A stretch of 64,000 nt of DNA from Watersipora subatra (lineage: Eukaryota > Bryozoa > Gymnolaemata > Cheilostomatida > Watersiporidae): the NCBI RefSeq assembly GCF_963576615.1, contig NC_088708.1, positions 59,197,196-59,261,195 of the forward strand, written 5' to 3'. Every line of letters begins with the position of its first letter. Position 1 is the first letter of the stretch. Made by a program: the position numbers and the translations under genes. Below, piece by piece: positions 41,638-54,686 of the stretch. The notes under the pieces are model-generated. The model was given only the letters and a program-made list of their open reading frames with translations. It ran no database searches and was not told where the DNA came from.

Positions 41638-41719
41638 GCAGTTGGGGTCGGTTGGTTGAGGCGATTGACTTGAAATCAATTGGGCTGTGCCTGCACAGGT
41701 TCGAATCCTATCAGCTGCG
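41638..41719 (+). tRNA. tRNA-Ser(TGA)-like, class Q
   Basis: Q D-arm (G8, G14); T-stem CCTAT mismatch. Confidence 0.58.
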
Positions 41720-42053
41720 ATGGTGCAAAGTTTTTTGGCTTCCAATGAATGATTTGAGCCTTGACGAAAATTTTCCAAAAAATGTGAGGCACCTACAATC
41801 ACAACATTTAGGTTTTACGATCATTCATAGCATTCCGCAAGAGCAAAGTCTTTTATTACATATCAAAAGTTTTTGCGATTACTTGGTTTTACATCCAGAG
41901 TTTTCATAATAGCTAAAACAAAGTCGATCAATGAAACTTTAAATGTCGAAACCGTTGTAACTTTGATGTTTCAACATAGCTTGTCCTAATACTTACGGGC
42001 TAGATAAATAACGCTGTCGACTTGAGATCATACAAACATTATGCTGAACAGAA

Positions 42054-42135
42054 GCAGTTGTGGCCGAGTGGTTAAGGCGATTGACTAGAAATCAATTGGG
42101 CTCTGCCCGCACAGGTTCGAATCCTGTCAACTGCG
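42054..42135 (+). tRNA. tRNA-Ser(AGA), class R
   Basis: Same sequence as the reference AGA gene at 36448. Confidence 0.96.
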
Positions 42136-42498
42136 ATGATGTAAAGCTTTTCGCATCTATTGGATGATTTGAACTTTACTGAAATAGGCTCTTATAAAGT
42201 AAATCTCGTTTTGTCACATTCGATTGGTGTTGCAAATATTTATGGAACTTCACAAAAGCAAAGTGTTTTATTTTGTATCTCAAGTTTTTGCCAGTAGTGT
42301 GTTTTACATTCGTAGTTTCGATGATGGCTGGAACAAATATACGTGTTTCAATGATGGCGGAAATAAAATTGTAGGATGAATGCTCAAATCTCGAAACCGT
42401 TGTAATTTAAACGTTTCAGAATAACTTTTTCTAATACTAACTGTCTAAATATATAATGTTGACAATTTCGGAACGATCAATCTTCATTTAAAACGTAA

Positions 42499-42580
42499 GC
42501 AGTTGTGGCCGAGTGGTTAAGGCGATTGACTAGAAATCAATTGGGCCCTGCCCGCACAAGTTCGAATCCTGTCAATCGCG
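42499..42580 (+). tRNA. tRNA-Ser(AGA), hybrid P>R
   Basis: Same subtype as 36893 (ACAAG, CAATCGC). Confidence 0.8.
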
Positions 42581-42943
42581 ATGATGTAAACCTTTTCGCA
42601 TCTATTGGATGATTTGAACTTTACTGAAATAGGTTCTTATAATGTGAATCTTGTTTTGTCACATTCGATTGGTGTTGCAAATATTTATGGAACTTCACAA
42701 AAGCAAAGTCTTTTATTTTGTATCTCAAGTTTTTGCCAGTTGTGTGTTTTACATTCCTAGTTTCGATGATGGCTGGAACAATTATACGTGTTTCAATGAT
42801 GGCGGAAATAAAATTGTAGGATGAAAGCTCAAATCTCGAAACCGTTGTAATTTAAACGTTTCAGAATAACTTGTTCTAATACTAACTGTCTAAATATATA
42901 ATGTTGACAATTTCGGAACAATCAATCTTCATTTAAAACGTAA

Positions 42944-43025
42944 GCAGTTGTGGCCGAGTGGTTAAGGCGATTGACTTGAAATCAATTGGGCTATGCCCGC
43001 ACAGGTTCGAATCCTGTCAACTGCG
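42944..43025 (+). tRNA. tRNA-Ser(TGA), class P
   Basis: Intact gene with T6 terminator. Confidence 0.96.
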
Positions 43026-43367
43026 GCGATGTAAAGTTTTTTGCGTACAATAGATGATTTGAGCTTTGCTGAACACAGTTCAGATCAAAAGAGGCGCATA
43101 CAATCACAACAGTTCGGTTTTCGATTATTCATGGAGCTTCCGGTGAGCATGGTCTTTCATGTTGCATCTCCAGTTTTTACGACGAGGTGCTTTTACATTC
43201 ATCGTTTCAATGACTGCGCAAACGAAATTGTATAAGGAAACCTCAAATCGCGAAACCGTTTTAACCTCTATATATGTAAATGCTTGAGAATAACTTGTTC
43301 TAATACTTACTGTCTAGATATATAACGTTGACGACTTCCGAACGATCAAACTTCATTTACAATTTAA

Positions 43368-43449
43368 GCAGTTGGGGTCGATTGGTTGAGGCGATTGACT
43401 TGAAATCAATTGGGCTGTGCCTGCACAGGTTCGAATCCTATCAGCTGCG
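43368..43449 (+). tRNA. tRNA-Ser(TGA)-like, class Q, A14 retained
   Basis: D-arm GTCGATTGG, as in 38178. Confidence 0.6.
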
Positions 43450-43783
43450 ATGGTGCAAAGTTTTTTGGCTTCCAATGAATGATTTGAGCCTTGACGAAAA
43501 TTTTCCAAAAAATGTTAGGCACCTACAATCACAACATTTAGGTTTTACGATCATTCATAGCATTCCGCAAGAGCAAAGTCTTTTATTACATATCAAAAGT
43601 TTTTGCGATAACTTGGTTTTACATCCAGAGTTTTCAAAGTTGCTCAAACAAAATCGTTTAATGAAACATTAAATATGGAAACCGTTTTAACTTTAATGTT
43701 TCAACATAGGTTGTCCTAATACTTACGGGCTAGATAAATAACGCTGTCGACTTGAGATCATACAAACATTATGCTGAACAGAA

Positions 43784-43865
43784 GCAGTTGTGGTCGAGTG
43801 GTTAAGGGGATTGACTCGAAATCAATTGTGCTCTGCCCGCTCAGGTTCGAATCCTGTCAACTGCG
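43784..43865 (+). tRNA. tRNA-Ser(CGA), class R variant
   Basis: Same gene as 38594 (GGG D-stem, GTGC variable arm). Confidence 0.8.
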
Positions 43866-44228
43866 ATGATGTAAAGCTTTTCGCATCTATTGGATGATTT
43901 GAACTTTGCTGAAATAGGTTCTTATAATGTGAATCTTGTTTTGTCACATTCGATTGGTGCTGCAAATGTTTATGGAACTTCACAAAAGCAAAGTCTTTTA
44001 TTTTGTATCTCAAGTTTTTGCCAGTAGTGTGTTTTACATTCGTAGTTTCGATGATGGCTGGAACAAATATACGTGTTTCAATGATGGCGGAATTAAAATT
44101 GTAGGATGAAAGCTCAAATCTCGAAACCGTAGTAACTTAAACGTTTCAGAATAACTTGTTCTAATACTAACTGTCTAAATATATAATGTTGACAATTTCG
44201 GAACGATCAATCTTCATTTAAAACGTAA

Positions 44229-44310
44229 GCAGTTGTGGTCGAGTGGTTAAGGCGATTGACTTGAAATCAATTGGGCTGTGCCTGCACAGGTTCGAATCCT
44301 GTCAACTGTG
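44229..44310 (+). tRNA. tRNA-Ser(TGA), hybrid P>Q
   Basis: D-stem GTC (wobble), first acceptor pair G-T; sound. Confidence 0.93.
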
Positions 44311-44649
44311 ATGGTGCAAAGTTTTTTGGCTTCCAATGAATGATTTGAGCCTTGACGAAAATTTTCCAAAAAATGTGAGGAACACACAGTCACAACATTT
44401 AGGTTTAACGATCATTCATAGAATTCCGCAAGAGCAAAGTTTTTTATTTCATATCAAAGGTTATTGCGATTACTTGGTTTTACATCCAGAGTTTTCATAA
44501 TAGCTAAAACAACGTCGATCAATGAAACTTCAAATGTAGTTCAAACTTCCTTGTAACTTTAATGTTTCAACATAGCTTGTCCTAATACTTACGGGCTAGA
44601 TAAATAACGCTGTCGACTTGAGATCATACAAACATTATGCTGAACAGAA

Positions 44650-44731
44650 GCAGTTGTGGCCGAGTGGTTAAGGCGATTGACTCGAAATCAATTGGGCTCT
44701 GCCCGCACAGGTTCGAATCCTGTCAACTGCG
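44650..44731 (+). tRNA. tRNA-Ser(CGA), class R
   Basis: Intact CGA gene. The upstream CGAAACCGTT element is disrupted here (TTCAAACTTCC near 44540), unlike nearly all other units. Confidence 0.95.
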
Positions 44732-45094
44732 ATGATGTAAAGCTTTTCGCATCTATTGGATGATTTGAACTTTACTGAAATAGGTTCTTATAAAGTGAAT
44801 CTCGTTTTGTCACATTCGATTGGTGTTGCAAATATTTATGGAACTTCACAAAAGCAAAGTCTTTTATTTTGTATCTCAAGTTTTTGCCAGTAGTGTGTTT
44901 TACATTCGTAGTTTCGATGATGGCTGGAACAAATATACGTGTTTCAATGATGGCGGAAATAAAATTGTAGGATGAAAGCTCAAATCTCGAAACCATTGTA
45001 ATTTAAACGTTTCAGAATAACTTGTTCTAATACTAACTGTCTAAATATATAATGTTGACAATTTCGGAACAATCAATCTTCATTTAAAACGTAA

Positions 45095-45176
45095 GCAGTT
45101 GTGGCCGAGTGGTTAAGGCGATTGACTAGAAATCAATTGGGCCCTGCCCGCACAAGTTCGAATCCTGTCAACCGCG
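45095..45176 (+). tRNA. tRNA-Ser(AGA), hybrid P>R
   Basis: Like 13264 (ACAAG, CAACCGC) but AGA. Confidence 0.8.
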
Positions 45177-45539
45177 ATGATGTAAACCTTTTCGCATCTA
45201 TTGGATGATTTGAACTTTACTGAAATAGGTTCTTATAATGTGAATCTTGTTTTGTCACATTCGATTGGTGTTGCAAATATTTATGGAACTTCACAAAAGC
45301 AAAGTCTTTTATTTTGTATCTCAAGTTTTTGCCAGTAGTGTGTTTTACATTCCTAGTTTCGATGATGGCTGGAACAAATATACGTGTTTCAATGATGGCG
45401 GAAAAAAAATTGTATGATGAAAGCTCAAATCTCGAAACCGTTGTAATTTAAACGTTTCAGAATAACTTGTTCTAATACTAACTGTCTAAATATATAATGT
45501 TGACAATTTCGGAACAATCAATCTTCATTTAAAACGTAA

Positions 45540-45621
45540 GCATTTGTGGCCGAGTGGTTAAGGCGATTGACTTGAAATCAATTGGGCTATGCCCGCACAG
45601 GTTTGAATCCTGTCAACTGGG
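45540..45621 (+). tRNA. tRNA-Ser(TGA), class P, altered acceptor
   Basis: First gene of U2. Same GCATTTG/CAACTGG acceptor and TTTGAAT loop as 15439. Confidence 0.7.
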
Positions 45622-45963
45622 GCGATGTAAAGTTTTTTGCGTCCAATAGATGATTTGAGCTTTGCTGAACACAGTTCAGATCAAAAGAGGCGCATACAAT
45701 CACAACAGTTCGGTTTTCGATTATTCATGGAGCTTCCGGTGAGCATGGTCTTTCATGTTGCATCTCTAGTTTTTACGACAAGGTGGTTTTACATTCATCG
45801 TTTCAATGACTGTGCAAACGAAATTGTATAAGGAAACCTCAAATCGCGAAACCGTTTTAACCTCTATATATGTAAATGCTTGAGAATAACTTGTTCTAAT
45901 ACTTACTGTCTAGATATATAACATTGACGACTTCCGAACGATCAAACTTCATTTACAATTTAA

Positions 45964-46045
45964 GCAGTTGGGGTCGGTTGGTTGAGGCGATTGACTTGAA
46001 ATCAATTGGGCTGTGCCTGAACAGGTTCGAATCCTATCAGCTGCG
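45964..46045 (+). tRNA. tRNA-Ser(TGA)-like, class Q
   Basis: U2 copy of 31713. Confidence 0.55.
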
Positions 46046-46379
46046 ATGGTGCAAAGTTTTTTGGCTTCCAATGAATGATTTGAGCCTTGACGAAAATTTT
46101 CCAAAAAATTTGAGGCACACACAATCACAACATTTAGGTGTAACGATCATTCATAGAATTCCGCAAGAGCAAAGTCTTTTATTTCATATCAAAAGTTTTT
46201 GCGATTACTTGGTGTTACAGCCAGAGTTTTCAAAGTAGCTCAAACAAAGTCGTTTAATGAAACATTAAATGTCGAAACCGTTTTAACTTTAATGTTTCAA
46301 CATAGGTTGTCCTAATACTTACGGGCTAGATAAATAACGCTGTCGACTTGAGATCATACAAACATTATGCTGAACAAAA

Positions 46380-46461
46380 GCAGTTGTGGCCGAGTGGTTA
46401 AGGCGATTGACTCGAAATCAATTGGGCTCTGCCTGGACAGGTTCGAATCCTGTCAACTGCG
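46380..46461 (+). tRNA. tRNA-Ser(CGA), class R
   Basis: U2 copy of 32129. The following spacer contains the 860-bp deletion joint, about 46740-46800. Confidence 0.92.
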
Positions 46462-46824
46462 ATGATGTAAAGCTTTTCGCATCTATTGGATGATTTGAAC
46501 TTTACTGAAATAGGTTCTTATAATGTGAATCTTGTTTTGTCACATTCGATTGGTGTTGCAAATATTTATGGAACTTCACAAAAGCAAAGTCTTTTATTTT
46601 GTATCTCAAGTTTTTGCCAAATGTGTGTTTTACATTCGTAGTTTCGATGATGGCTGGAACAAATATACGTGTTTCAATGATGGCGGAAATAAAATTGTAG
46701 GATGAAAGCTCAAATCTCGAAGCCGTTGTAACTTAAACGTTTCAGAATAACTTGTTCTAATACTAACTGTCTAAATATATAATGTTGACAATTTCGGAAC
46801 AGTCAATCTTCATTTAAAACGTAA

Positions 46825-46906
46825 GCAGTCGTGGCCGAGTGGTTAAGGCGTTTGACTAGAAATCAATTGGGCTCTGCCCGCACAGGTTCGAATCCTATCA
46901 ACTGCG
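46825..46906 (+). tRNA. tRNA-Ser(AGA) in class P flanks
   Basis: U2 copy of 33434. Confidence 0.83.
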
Positions 46907-47248
46907 GCGATGTAAAGTTTTTTGCGTCCAATAGATGATTGGAGCTTTGCTGAACACGGTTCAGATCAAAAGAGGCGCATACAATCACAACAGTTCGGTT
47001 TTCGATTATTCATGGAGCTTCCGGTGAGCATGGTCTTTCATGTTGCATCTCCAGTTTTTACGACGAGGTGCTTTTACATTCATCGTTTCAATGACTGCGC
47101 AAACGAAATTGTATTAGGAAACCTCAAATCGCGAAACCGTTTTAACCTCTATATATGTAAATGCTTGAGAATAACTTGTTCTAATACTTACTGTCTAGAT
47201 ATATAACGTTTACGACTTCCGAACGATCAAACTTCATTTACAATTTAA

Positions 47249-47330
47249 GCAGTTGGGGTCGGTTGGTTGAGGCGATTGACTTGAAATCAATTGGGCTGTG
47301 CCTGCACAGGTTTGAATCCTGTCAACTGCG
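47249..47330 (+). tRNA. tRNA-Ser(TGA)-like, class Q
   Basis: U2 copy of 33858. Confidence 0.5.
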
Positions 47331-47692
47331 ATGATGTAAAGTTTTTTGGCTTCCAATGAATGATTTGAGCCTTGATGAAATTTTCCAAAAAATGTGAGGA
47401 ACACACAGTCACAACATTTAGGTTATACGATCATTCATAGAATTCCGCAAAAGCAAAGTCTTTTATTTTGTATCAAAAGTTTTTGCCAGTTGTGTGTTCT
47501 ACATTCGTAGTTTCGATGATGGCTGAAACAAATATACGTGTTTCAATGATGGCGAAAATAAAATTGTAGGATGAAAGCTCAAATCTCGAAACCGTTGTAA
47601 TTTAAACGTTTCAGAATAACTTGTTCTAATACTAACTGTCTAAATATATAATGTTGACAATTTCGGAACAACAATCTTCATTTAAAACGTAA

Positions 47693-47774
47693 GCAGTCGT
47701 GGCTGAGTGGTTAAGGCGATTGACTAGAAATCAATTGGGCTCTGCCCGCACAGGATCGAATCCTGTTAACTGCG
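47693..47774 (+). tRNA. tRNA-Ser(AGA) in class P flanks, no clear terminator
   Basis: U2 copy of 34302, with the same interrupted T run. Confidence 0.78.
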
Positions 47775-48116
47775 GCGATGTAAAGTTATTTGCGTCCAAT
47801 AGATGATTTGAGCTTTGCGGAACACAGTTCAGATCAAAAGAGGCGCATACAATCACAACAGTTCGGTTTTCGATTATTCATGGAGCTTCCGGTGAGCATG
47901 GTCTTTCATGTTGCATCTCCAGTTTTTACGACAAGGTGGTTTTACATTCATCGTTTCAATGACTGCGCAAACGAAATTGTATAAGGAAACCTCAAATTGC
48001 GAAACCGTTTTAACCTCTATATATGTAAATGCTTGAGAATAACTTGTTCTAATACTTACTGTCTAGATATATAACGTTGACGACTTCCGAACGATCAAAC
48101 TTAATTTACAATTTAA

Positions 48117-48198
48117 GCAGTTGGGGTCGGGTGGTTGAGGCGATTGACTTGAAATCAATTGGGCTGTGCCTGCACAGGTTCGAATCCTGTCAACTGTG
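48117..48198 (+). tRNA. tRNA-Ser(TGA)-like, class Q
   Basis: U2 copy of 34726. Confidence 0.58.
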
Positions 48199-48532
48199 AT
48201 GATGCAAAGTTTTTTGGCTTCCTATGAATTATTTGAGCCTTGACGAAAATTTTCCAAAAAATGTGAGGAACACACAGTCACAACATTTAGGTTTTACGAT
48301 CATTCATAGAATTCCGCAAGAGCAAAGTCTTTTATTTCATATCAAAAGTTTTTGCGATTACTTGGTTTTACATCCAGAGTTTTCATAATAGCTAAAACCA
48401 AGGCGTTTAATGAAACTTGAAATGTCGAAACCGTTGTAACTTTAATGTTTTAACATAACTTGTCCTAATACTTACGGACTAGATAAATAACGCTGTCGAC
48501 TTCAGATCATTCAAACATTATGCTGAACAGAA

Positions 48533-48614
48533 GCAGTTGTGGTCGAGTGGTTAAGGGGATTGACTCGAAATCAATTGGGCTCTGCCCGCTCAGGTTCGAA
48601 TCCTGTCAACTGCG
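48533..48614 (+). tRNA. tRNA-Ser(CGA), class R variant
   Basis: U2 copy of 35142. Confidence 0.83.
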
Positions 48615-48977
48615 ATGATGTAAAGCTTTTCGCATCGATTGGATGATTTGAACTTTGCTGAAATAGGTTCTTATAATGTGAAACTTGTTTTGTCACATTC
48701 GATTGGTGCTGCAAATGTTTATGGAACTTCACAAAAGCAAAGTCTTTTATTTTGTATCTCAAGTTTTTGCCAGTAGTGTGTTTTACATTCGTAGTTTCGA
48801 TGATGGCTGGAACAAATATACGTGTTTCAATGATGGCGGAAATAAAATTGTAGGATGAAAGCTCAAATCTCGAAACCGTAGTAACTTAAACGTTTCAGAA
48901 TAACTTGTTCTAATACTAACTGTCTAAATATATAATGTTGACAATTTCGGAACGATCAATCTTCATTTAAAACGTAA

Positions 48978-49059
48978 GCAGTTGTGGTCGAGTGGTTAAG
49001 GCGATTCATTTGAAATCAATTGGGCTGTGCCTGCACAGGTTCGAATCCTATCAACTGCG
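48978..49059 (+). tRNA. tRNA-Ser(TGA), hybrid P>R
   Basis: U2 copy of 35587 (anticodon-stem ATTCA). Confidence 0.82.
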
Positions 49060-49422
49060 ATGATGTAAAGCTTTTCGCATCTATTGGATCATTTGAACTT
49101 TACTAAAATAGGTTCTTATAATGTGAATCTTGTTTTGTCACATTCGATTGGTGTTGCAAATATTTATGGAACTTCACAAAAGCAAAGTCTTTTATTTTGT
49201 ATCTCAACTTTTTGCCAGTTGTGTGTTTTACATTCGTAGTTTCGATGATGGCTGGAACAAATATACGTGTTTCAATGATGGCGGAAATAAACTTGTAGGA
49301 TGAAAGCTCAAATCTCGAAACCGTTGTAATTTAAACGTTTCAGAATAACTTGTTCTAATACTAACTGTCTAAATATATAATGTTGACAATTTCGGAACAA
49401 TCAATCTTCATTTAAAACGTAA

Positions 49423-49504
49423 GCAGTTGTGGCCGAGTGGTTAAGGCGATTGACTTGAAATCAATTGGGCTATGCCCGCACAGGTTCGAATCCTATCAGC
49501 TGCG
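49423..49504 (+). tRNA. tRNA-Ser(TGA), hybrid P>Q
   Basis: U2 copy of 36032. Confidence 0.9.
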
Positions 49505-49838
49505 ATGGTGCAAAGTTTTTTGGCTTCCAATGAATGATTTGAGCCTTGACGAAAATTTTCCAAAAAATTTGAGGCACCTACAATCACAACATTTAGGTTT
49601 TACGATCATTCATAGCATTCCGCAAGAGCAAAGTCTTTTATTACATATCAAAAGTTTTTGCGATTACTTGGTTTTACATCTAGAGTTTTCATAATAGCTA
49701 AAACAAAGTCGATCAATGAAACTTTAAATGTCGAAACCGTTGTAACTTTAATGTTTCAACATAGCTTGTCCTAATACTTACGGGCTAGATAAATAACGCT
49801 GTCGACTTGAGATCATACAAACATTATGCTGAACAGAA

Positions 49839-49920
49839 GCAGTTGTGGCCGAGTGGTTAAGGCGATTGACTAGAAATCAATTGGGCTCTGCCCGCACAGG
49901 TTCGAATCCTGTCAACTGCG
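49839..49920 (+). tRNA. tRNA-Ser(AGA), class R
   Basis: U2 copy of 36448; intact. Confidence 0.96.
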
Positions 49921-50283
49921 ATGATGTAAAGCTTTTCGCATCTATTGGATGATTTGAACTTTACTGAAATAGGCTCTTATAAAGTAAATCTCGTTTTGTC
50001 ACATTCGATTGGTGTTGCAAATATTTATGGAACTTCACAAAAGCAAAGTGTTTTATTTTGTATCTCAAGTTTTTGCCAGTAGTGTGTTTTACATTCGTAG
50101 TTTCGATGATGGCTGGAACAAATATACGTGTTTCAATGATGGCGGAAATAAAATTGTAGGATGAAAGCTCAAATCTCGAAACGGTTGTAATTTAAACGTT
50201 TCAGAATAACTTGTTCTAATACTAACTGTCTAAATATATAATGTTGACAATTTCGGAACAATCAATCTTCATTTAAAACGTAA

Positions 50284-50365
50284 GCAGTTGTGGCCGAGTG
50301 GTTAAGGCGATTGACTAGAAATCAATTGGGCCCTGCCCGCACAAGTTCGAATCCTGTCAATCGCG
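50284..50365 (+). tRNA. tRNA-Ser(AGA), hybrid P>R
   Basis: U2 copy of 36893. Confidence 0.8.
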
Positions 50366-50728
50366 ATGATGTAAACCTTTTCGCATCTATTGGATGATTT
50401 GGACTTTACTGAAATAGGTTCTTATAATGTGAATCTTGTTTTGTCACATTCGATTGGTGTTGCAAATATTTATGGAACTTCACAAAAGCAAAGTCTTTTA
50501 TTTTGTATCTCAAGTTTTTGCCAGTTGTGTGTTTTACATTCCTAGTTTCGATGATGGCTGGAACAATTATACGTGTTTCAATGATGGCGGAAATAAAATT
50601 GTAGGATGAAAGCTCAAATCTCGAAACCGTTGTAATTTAAACGTTTCAGAATAACTTGTTCTAATACTAACTGTCTAAATATATAATGTTGACAATTTCG
50701 GAACAATCAATCTTCATTTAAAACGTAA

Positions 50729-50810
50729 GCAGTTGTGGCCGAGTGGTTAAGGCGATTGACTTGAAATCAATTGGGCTATGCCCGCACAGGTTCGAATCCT
50801 GTCAACTGTG
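50729..50810 (+). tRNA. tRNA-Ser(TGA), hybrid P>Q
   Basis: U2 copy of 37338. Confidence 0.93.
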
Positions 50811-51144
50811 ATGGTGCAAAGTTTTTTGGCTTCCAATGAATGATTTGAGCCTTGACGAAAATTTTCCAAAAAATTTGAGGCACCTACAATCACAACATTT
50901 AGGTTTAACGATCATTCATAGAATTCCGCAAGAGCAAAGTCTTTTATTTCATATCAAAAGTTTTTGCGATTACTTGGTGTTACAGCCAGAGTTTTCAAAG
51001 TAGCTCAAACAAAGTCGTTTAATGAAACATTAAATGTCGAAACCGTTTTAACTTTAATGTTTCAACATAGGTTGTCCTAATACTTACGGGCTATATAAAT
51101 AACGCTGTCGACTTCAGATCGCTCAAACATTATGCTGAACAGAA

Positions 51145-51226
51145 GCAGTTGTGGCTGAGTGGTTAAGGCGATTGACTTGAAATCAATTGGGCTATGCCCG
51201 CACAGGTTCGAATCCTGTCAACTGCG
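51145..51226 (+). tRNA. tRNA-Ser(TGA), hybrid R>P
   Basis: U2 copy of 37754. Confidence 0.94.
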
Positions 51227-51568
51227 GCGATGTAAAGTTTTTTGCGTACAATAGATGATTTGAGCTTTGCTGAACACAGTTCAGATCAAAAGAGGCGCAT
51301 ACAATCACAACAGTTCGGTTTTCGATTATTCATGGAGCTTCCGGTGAGCATGGTCTTTCATGTTGCATCTCCAGTTTTTACGACGAGGTGCTTTTACATT
51401 CATCGTTTCAATGACTGCGCAAACGAAATTGTATAAGGAAACCTCAAATCGCGAAACCGTTTTAACCTCTATATATGTAAATGCTTGAGAATAACTTGTT
51501 CTAATACTTACTGTCTAGATATATAACGTTGACGACTTCCGAACGATCAAACTTCATTTACAATTTAG

Positions 51569-51650
51569 GCAGTTGGGGTCGATTGGTTGAGGCGATTGAC
51601 TTGAAATCAATTGGGCTGTGCCTGCACAGGTTCGAATCCTATCAGCTGCG
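51569..51650 (+). tRNA. tRNA-Ser(TGA)-like, class Q, A14 retained
   Basis: U2 copy of 38178. Confidence 0.6.
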
Positions 51651-51984
51651 ATGGTGCAAAGTTTTTTGGCTTCCAATGAATGATTTGAGCCTTGACGAAA
51701 ATTTTCCAAAAATTGTTAGGCACCTACAATCACAACATTTAGGTTTTACGATCATTCATAGCATTCCGCAAGAGCAAAGTCTTTTATTACATATCAAAAG
51801 TTTTTGCGATTACTTGGTTTTACATCCAGAGTTTTCAAAGTTGCTCAAACAAAATCGTTTAATGAAACATTAAATATGGAAACCGTTTTAACTTTAATGT
51901 TTCAACATAGGTTGTCCTAATACTTACGGGCTAGATAAATAACGCTGTCGACTTGAGATCATACAAACATTATGCTGAACAGAA

Positions 51985-52066
51985 GCAGTTGTGGTCGAGT
52001 GGTTAAGGGGATTGACTCGAAATCAATTGTGCTCTGCCCGCTCAGGTTCGAATCCTGTCAACTGCG
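51985..52066 (+). tRNA. tRNA-Ser(CGA), class R variant
   Basis: U2 copy of 38594. Confidence 0.8.
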
Positions 52067-52429
52067 ATGATGTAAAGCTTTTCGCATCTATTGGATGATT
52101 TGAACTTTGCTGAAATAGGTTCTTATAATGTGAATCTTGTTTTGTCACATTCGATTGGTGCTGCAAATGTTTATGGAACTTCACAAAAGCAAAGTCTTTT
52201 ATTTTGTATCTCAAGTTTTTGCCAGTTGTGTGTTTTACATTCCTAGTTTCGATGATGGCTGGAACAATTATACGTGTTTCAATGATGGCGGAAATAAAAT
52301 TGTAGGATGAAAGCTCAAATCTCGAAACCGTAGTAACTTAAACGTTTCAGAATAACTTGTTCTAATACTAACTGTCTAAATATATAATGTTGACAATTTC
52401 GGAACGATCAATCTTCATTTAAAACGTAA

Positions 52430-52511
52430 GCAGTTGTGGTCGAGTGGTTAAGGCGATTGACTTGAAATCAATTGGGCTATGCCCGCACAGGTTCGAATCC
52501 TATCAACTGCG
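52430..52511 (+). tRNA. tRNA-Ser(TGA), class P
   Basis: U2 copy of 39039. Confidence 0.92.
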
Positions 52512-52853
52512 GCGATGTAAAGTTTTTTGCGTCCAATAGATGATTGGAGCTTTGCTGAACACGGTTCAGATCAAAAGAGGCGCATACAATCACAACAGTT
52601 CGGTTTTCGATTATTCATGGAGCTTCCGGTTGGCATGGTCTTTCATGTTGCATCTCCAGTTTTTACGACAAGGTGCTTTTACATTCATCGTTTCAATGAC
52701 TGCGCAAACGAAATTGTATAAGGAAACCTCAAATCGCGAAACCGTTTTAACCTCTATATATGTAAATGCTTGAGAATAACTTGTTCTAATACTTAGTGTC
52801 TAGATATAAAACGTTGACGACTTCCGAACGATCAAACTTCATTTACAATTTAA

Positions 52854-52935
52854 GCAGTTGGGGCCGATTGGTTGAGGCGATTGACTTGAAATCAATTGGG
52901 CTGTGCCTGCACAGGTTCGAATCCTGTCAACTGTG
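52854..52935 (+). tRNA. tRNA-Ser(TGA)-like, class Q, A14 retained
   Basis: U2 copy of 39463. Confidence 0.62.
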
Positions 52936-53269
52936 ATGATGCAAAGTTTTTTGCCTTCCAATGAATGATTTGAGCCTTGACGAAAATTTTCCAAGAAATG
53001 TAAGGAACACACAGTCACAACATTTAGGTTTTACGATCATTCATAGAATTCCGCAAGAGCAAAGTTTTTTATTTCATATCAAAGGTTATTGTGATTACTT
53101 GGTTTTACATCCAGAGTTTTCATAATAGCTAAAACAAAGTCGATCAATGAAACTTTAAATGTCGAAACCGTTGTAACTTTAATGTTTCAACATAGCTTGT
53201 CCTAATACTTATGGACTAGATAAATAACGCTGTCGACTTCAGATCATTCAAACATTATGCTGAACAGAA

Positions 53270-53351
53270 GCAGTTGTGGCCGAGTGGTTAAAGCGATTGA
53301 TTAGAAATCAATTGGGCTCTGCCCGCACAGGTTCGAATCCTGTCAACTGCG
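53270..53351 (+). tRNA. tRNA-Ser(AGA), class R
   Basis: U2 copy of 39879. Confidence 0.87.
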
Positions 53352-53714
53352 ATGATGTAAAGCTTTTCGCATCTATTGGATGATTTGCACTTTGTTGAAA
53401 AAGGTTCTTATAATGTGAATCATGTTTTGTCACATTCGATTGGTGTTGCAAATAGTTATGGAGCTTCGCAAAAGCAAAGTCTTTTATTTTGTATCTCAAG
53501 TTTTTGCCAGTAGTGTGTTTTACATTCGTATTCTCGATGATGGCTGGAACAAATATACGTGTTTCAATGATGGCGGAAATAAAATTGTAGGATGAATGCT
53601 CAATTCTCGAAACCGTTGTAACTTTAATGTTTCAACCTAACATGTTCTAATACTTACGGACTAGATAAATAACGCTGTCGACTTCAGATCATTCAAACAT
53701 TATGCTGAACAGAA

Positions 53715-53796
53715 GCAGTTGTGGCCGAGTGGTTAAGGCGATTGACTAGAAATCAATTGGGCTCTGCCCGCACAGGTTCGAATCCTGTCAACTGCG
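53715..53796 (+). tRNA. tRNA-Ser(AGA), class R
   Basis: U2 copy of 40324; intact. Confidence 0.95.
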
Positions 53797-54159
53797 ATGA
53801 TGTAAAGCTTTTCGCATCTATTGGATGATTTGAACTTTACTGAAGTAGGTTCTTATAAAGTGAATCTCATTTTGTCACGTTCGATTGGTGTTGCAAATAT
53901 TTATGGAACTTCACAAAAGCAAAGTCTTTTATTTTGTATCTCAAGTTTTTGCCAGTTGTGTGTTTTACATTCGTAGTTTCGATGATGGCTGGAACAAATA
54001 TACGTGTTTCAATGATGGCGGAAATAAACTTGTAGGATGAAAGCTCAAATCTCGAAACCGTTGTAATTTAAACGTTTCAGAATAACTTGTTCTAATACTA
54101 ACTGTCTAAATATATAATGTTGACAATTTCGGAACGATCAATCTTCATTTAAAGCGTAA

Positions 54160-54241
54160 GCAGTTGTGGTCGAGTGGTTAAGGCGATTGACTTGAAATCA
54201 ATTGGGCTGTGCCTGCACAGGTTCGAATCCTGTCAACTGCG
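54160..54241 (+). tRNA. tRNA-Ser(TGA), hybrid P>R
   Basis: U2 copy of 40769. Confidence 0.93.
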
Positions 54242-54604
54242 ATGATGTAAAGCTTTTCGCATCTATTGGATCATTTGAACTTTACTAAAATAGGTTCTTA
54301 TAATGTGAATCTTGTTTTGTCACATTCGATTGGTGTTGCAAATATTTATGGAACTTCACAAAAGCAAAGTCTTTTATTTTGTATCTCAAGTTTTTGCCAG
54401 TTGTGTGTTTTACATTCGTAGTTTCGATGATGGCTGGAACAAATATACGTGTTTCAATGATGGCGGAAATAAACTTGTAGGATGAAAGCTCAAATCTCGA
54501 AACCGTTGTAATTTAAACGTTTCAGAATAACTTGTTCTAATACTAACTGTCTAAATATATAATGTTGACAATTTCGGAACAATCAATCTTCATTTAAAAC
54601 GTAA

Positions 54605-54686
54605 GCAGTTGTGGCCGTTTGGTTAAGGCGATTGACTTGAAATCAATTGGGCTATGCCCGCACAGGTTCGAATCCTATCAACTGCG
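54605..54686 (+). tRNA. tRNA-Ser(TGA), class P, altered A box
   Basis: U2 copy of 41214. Confidence 0.72.

Larger units (their letters stand above)
31289..45539 (+). repeat. Segmental block U1 (14,251 bp, 33 tRNAs)
   Basis: The tRNA series starting at 31289 recurs at 45540 (offset 14,251) and at 58931 (offset 27,642). Gene order and class are preserved, apart from two tRNAs missing from U2. The left edge coincides with the end of D2, inside a tRNA gene. U1 carries no retrotransposon. Confidence 0.94.
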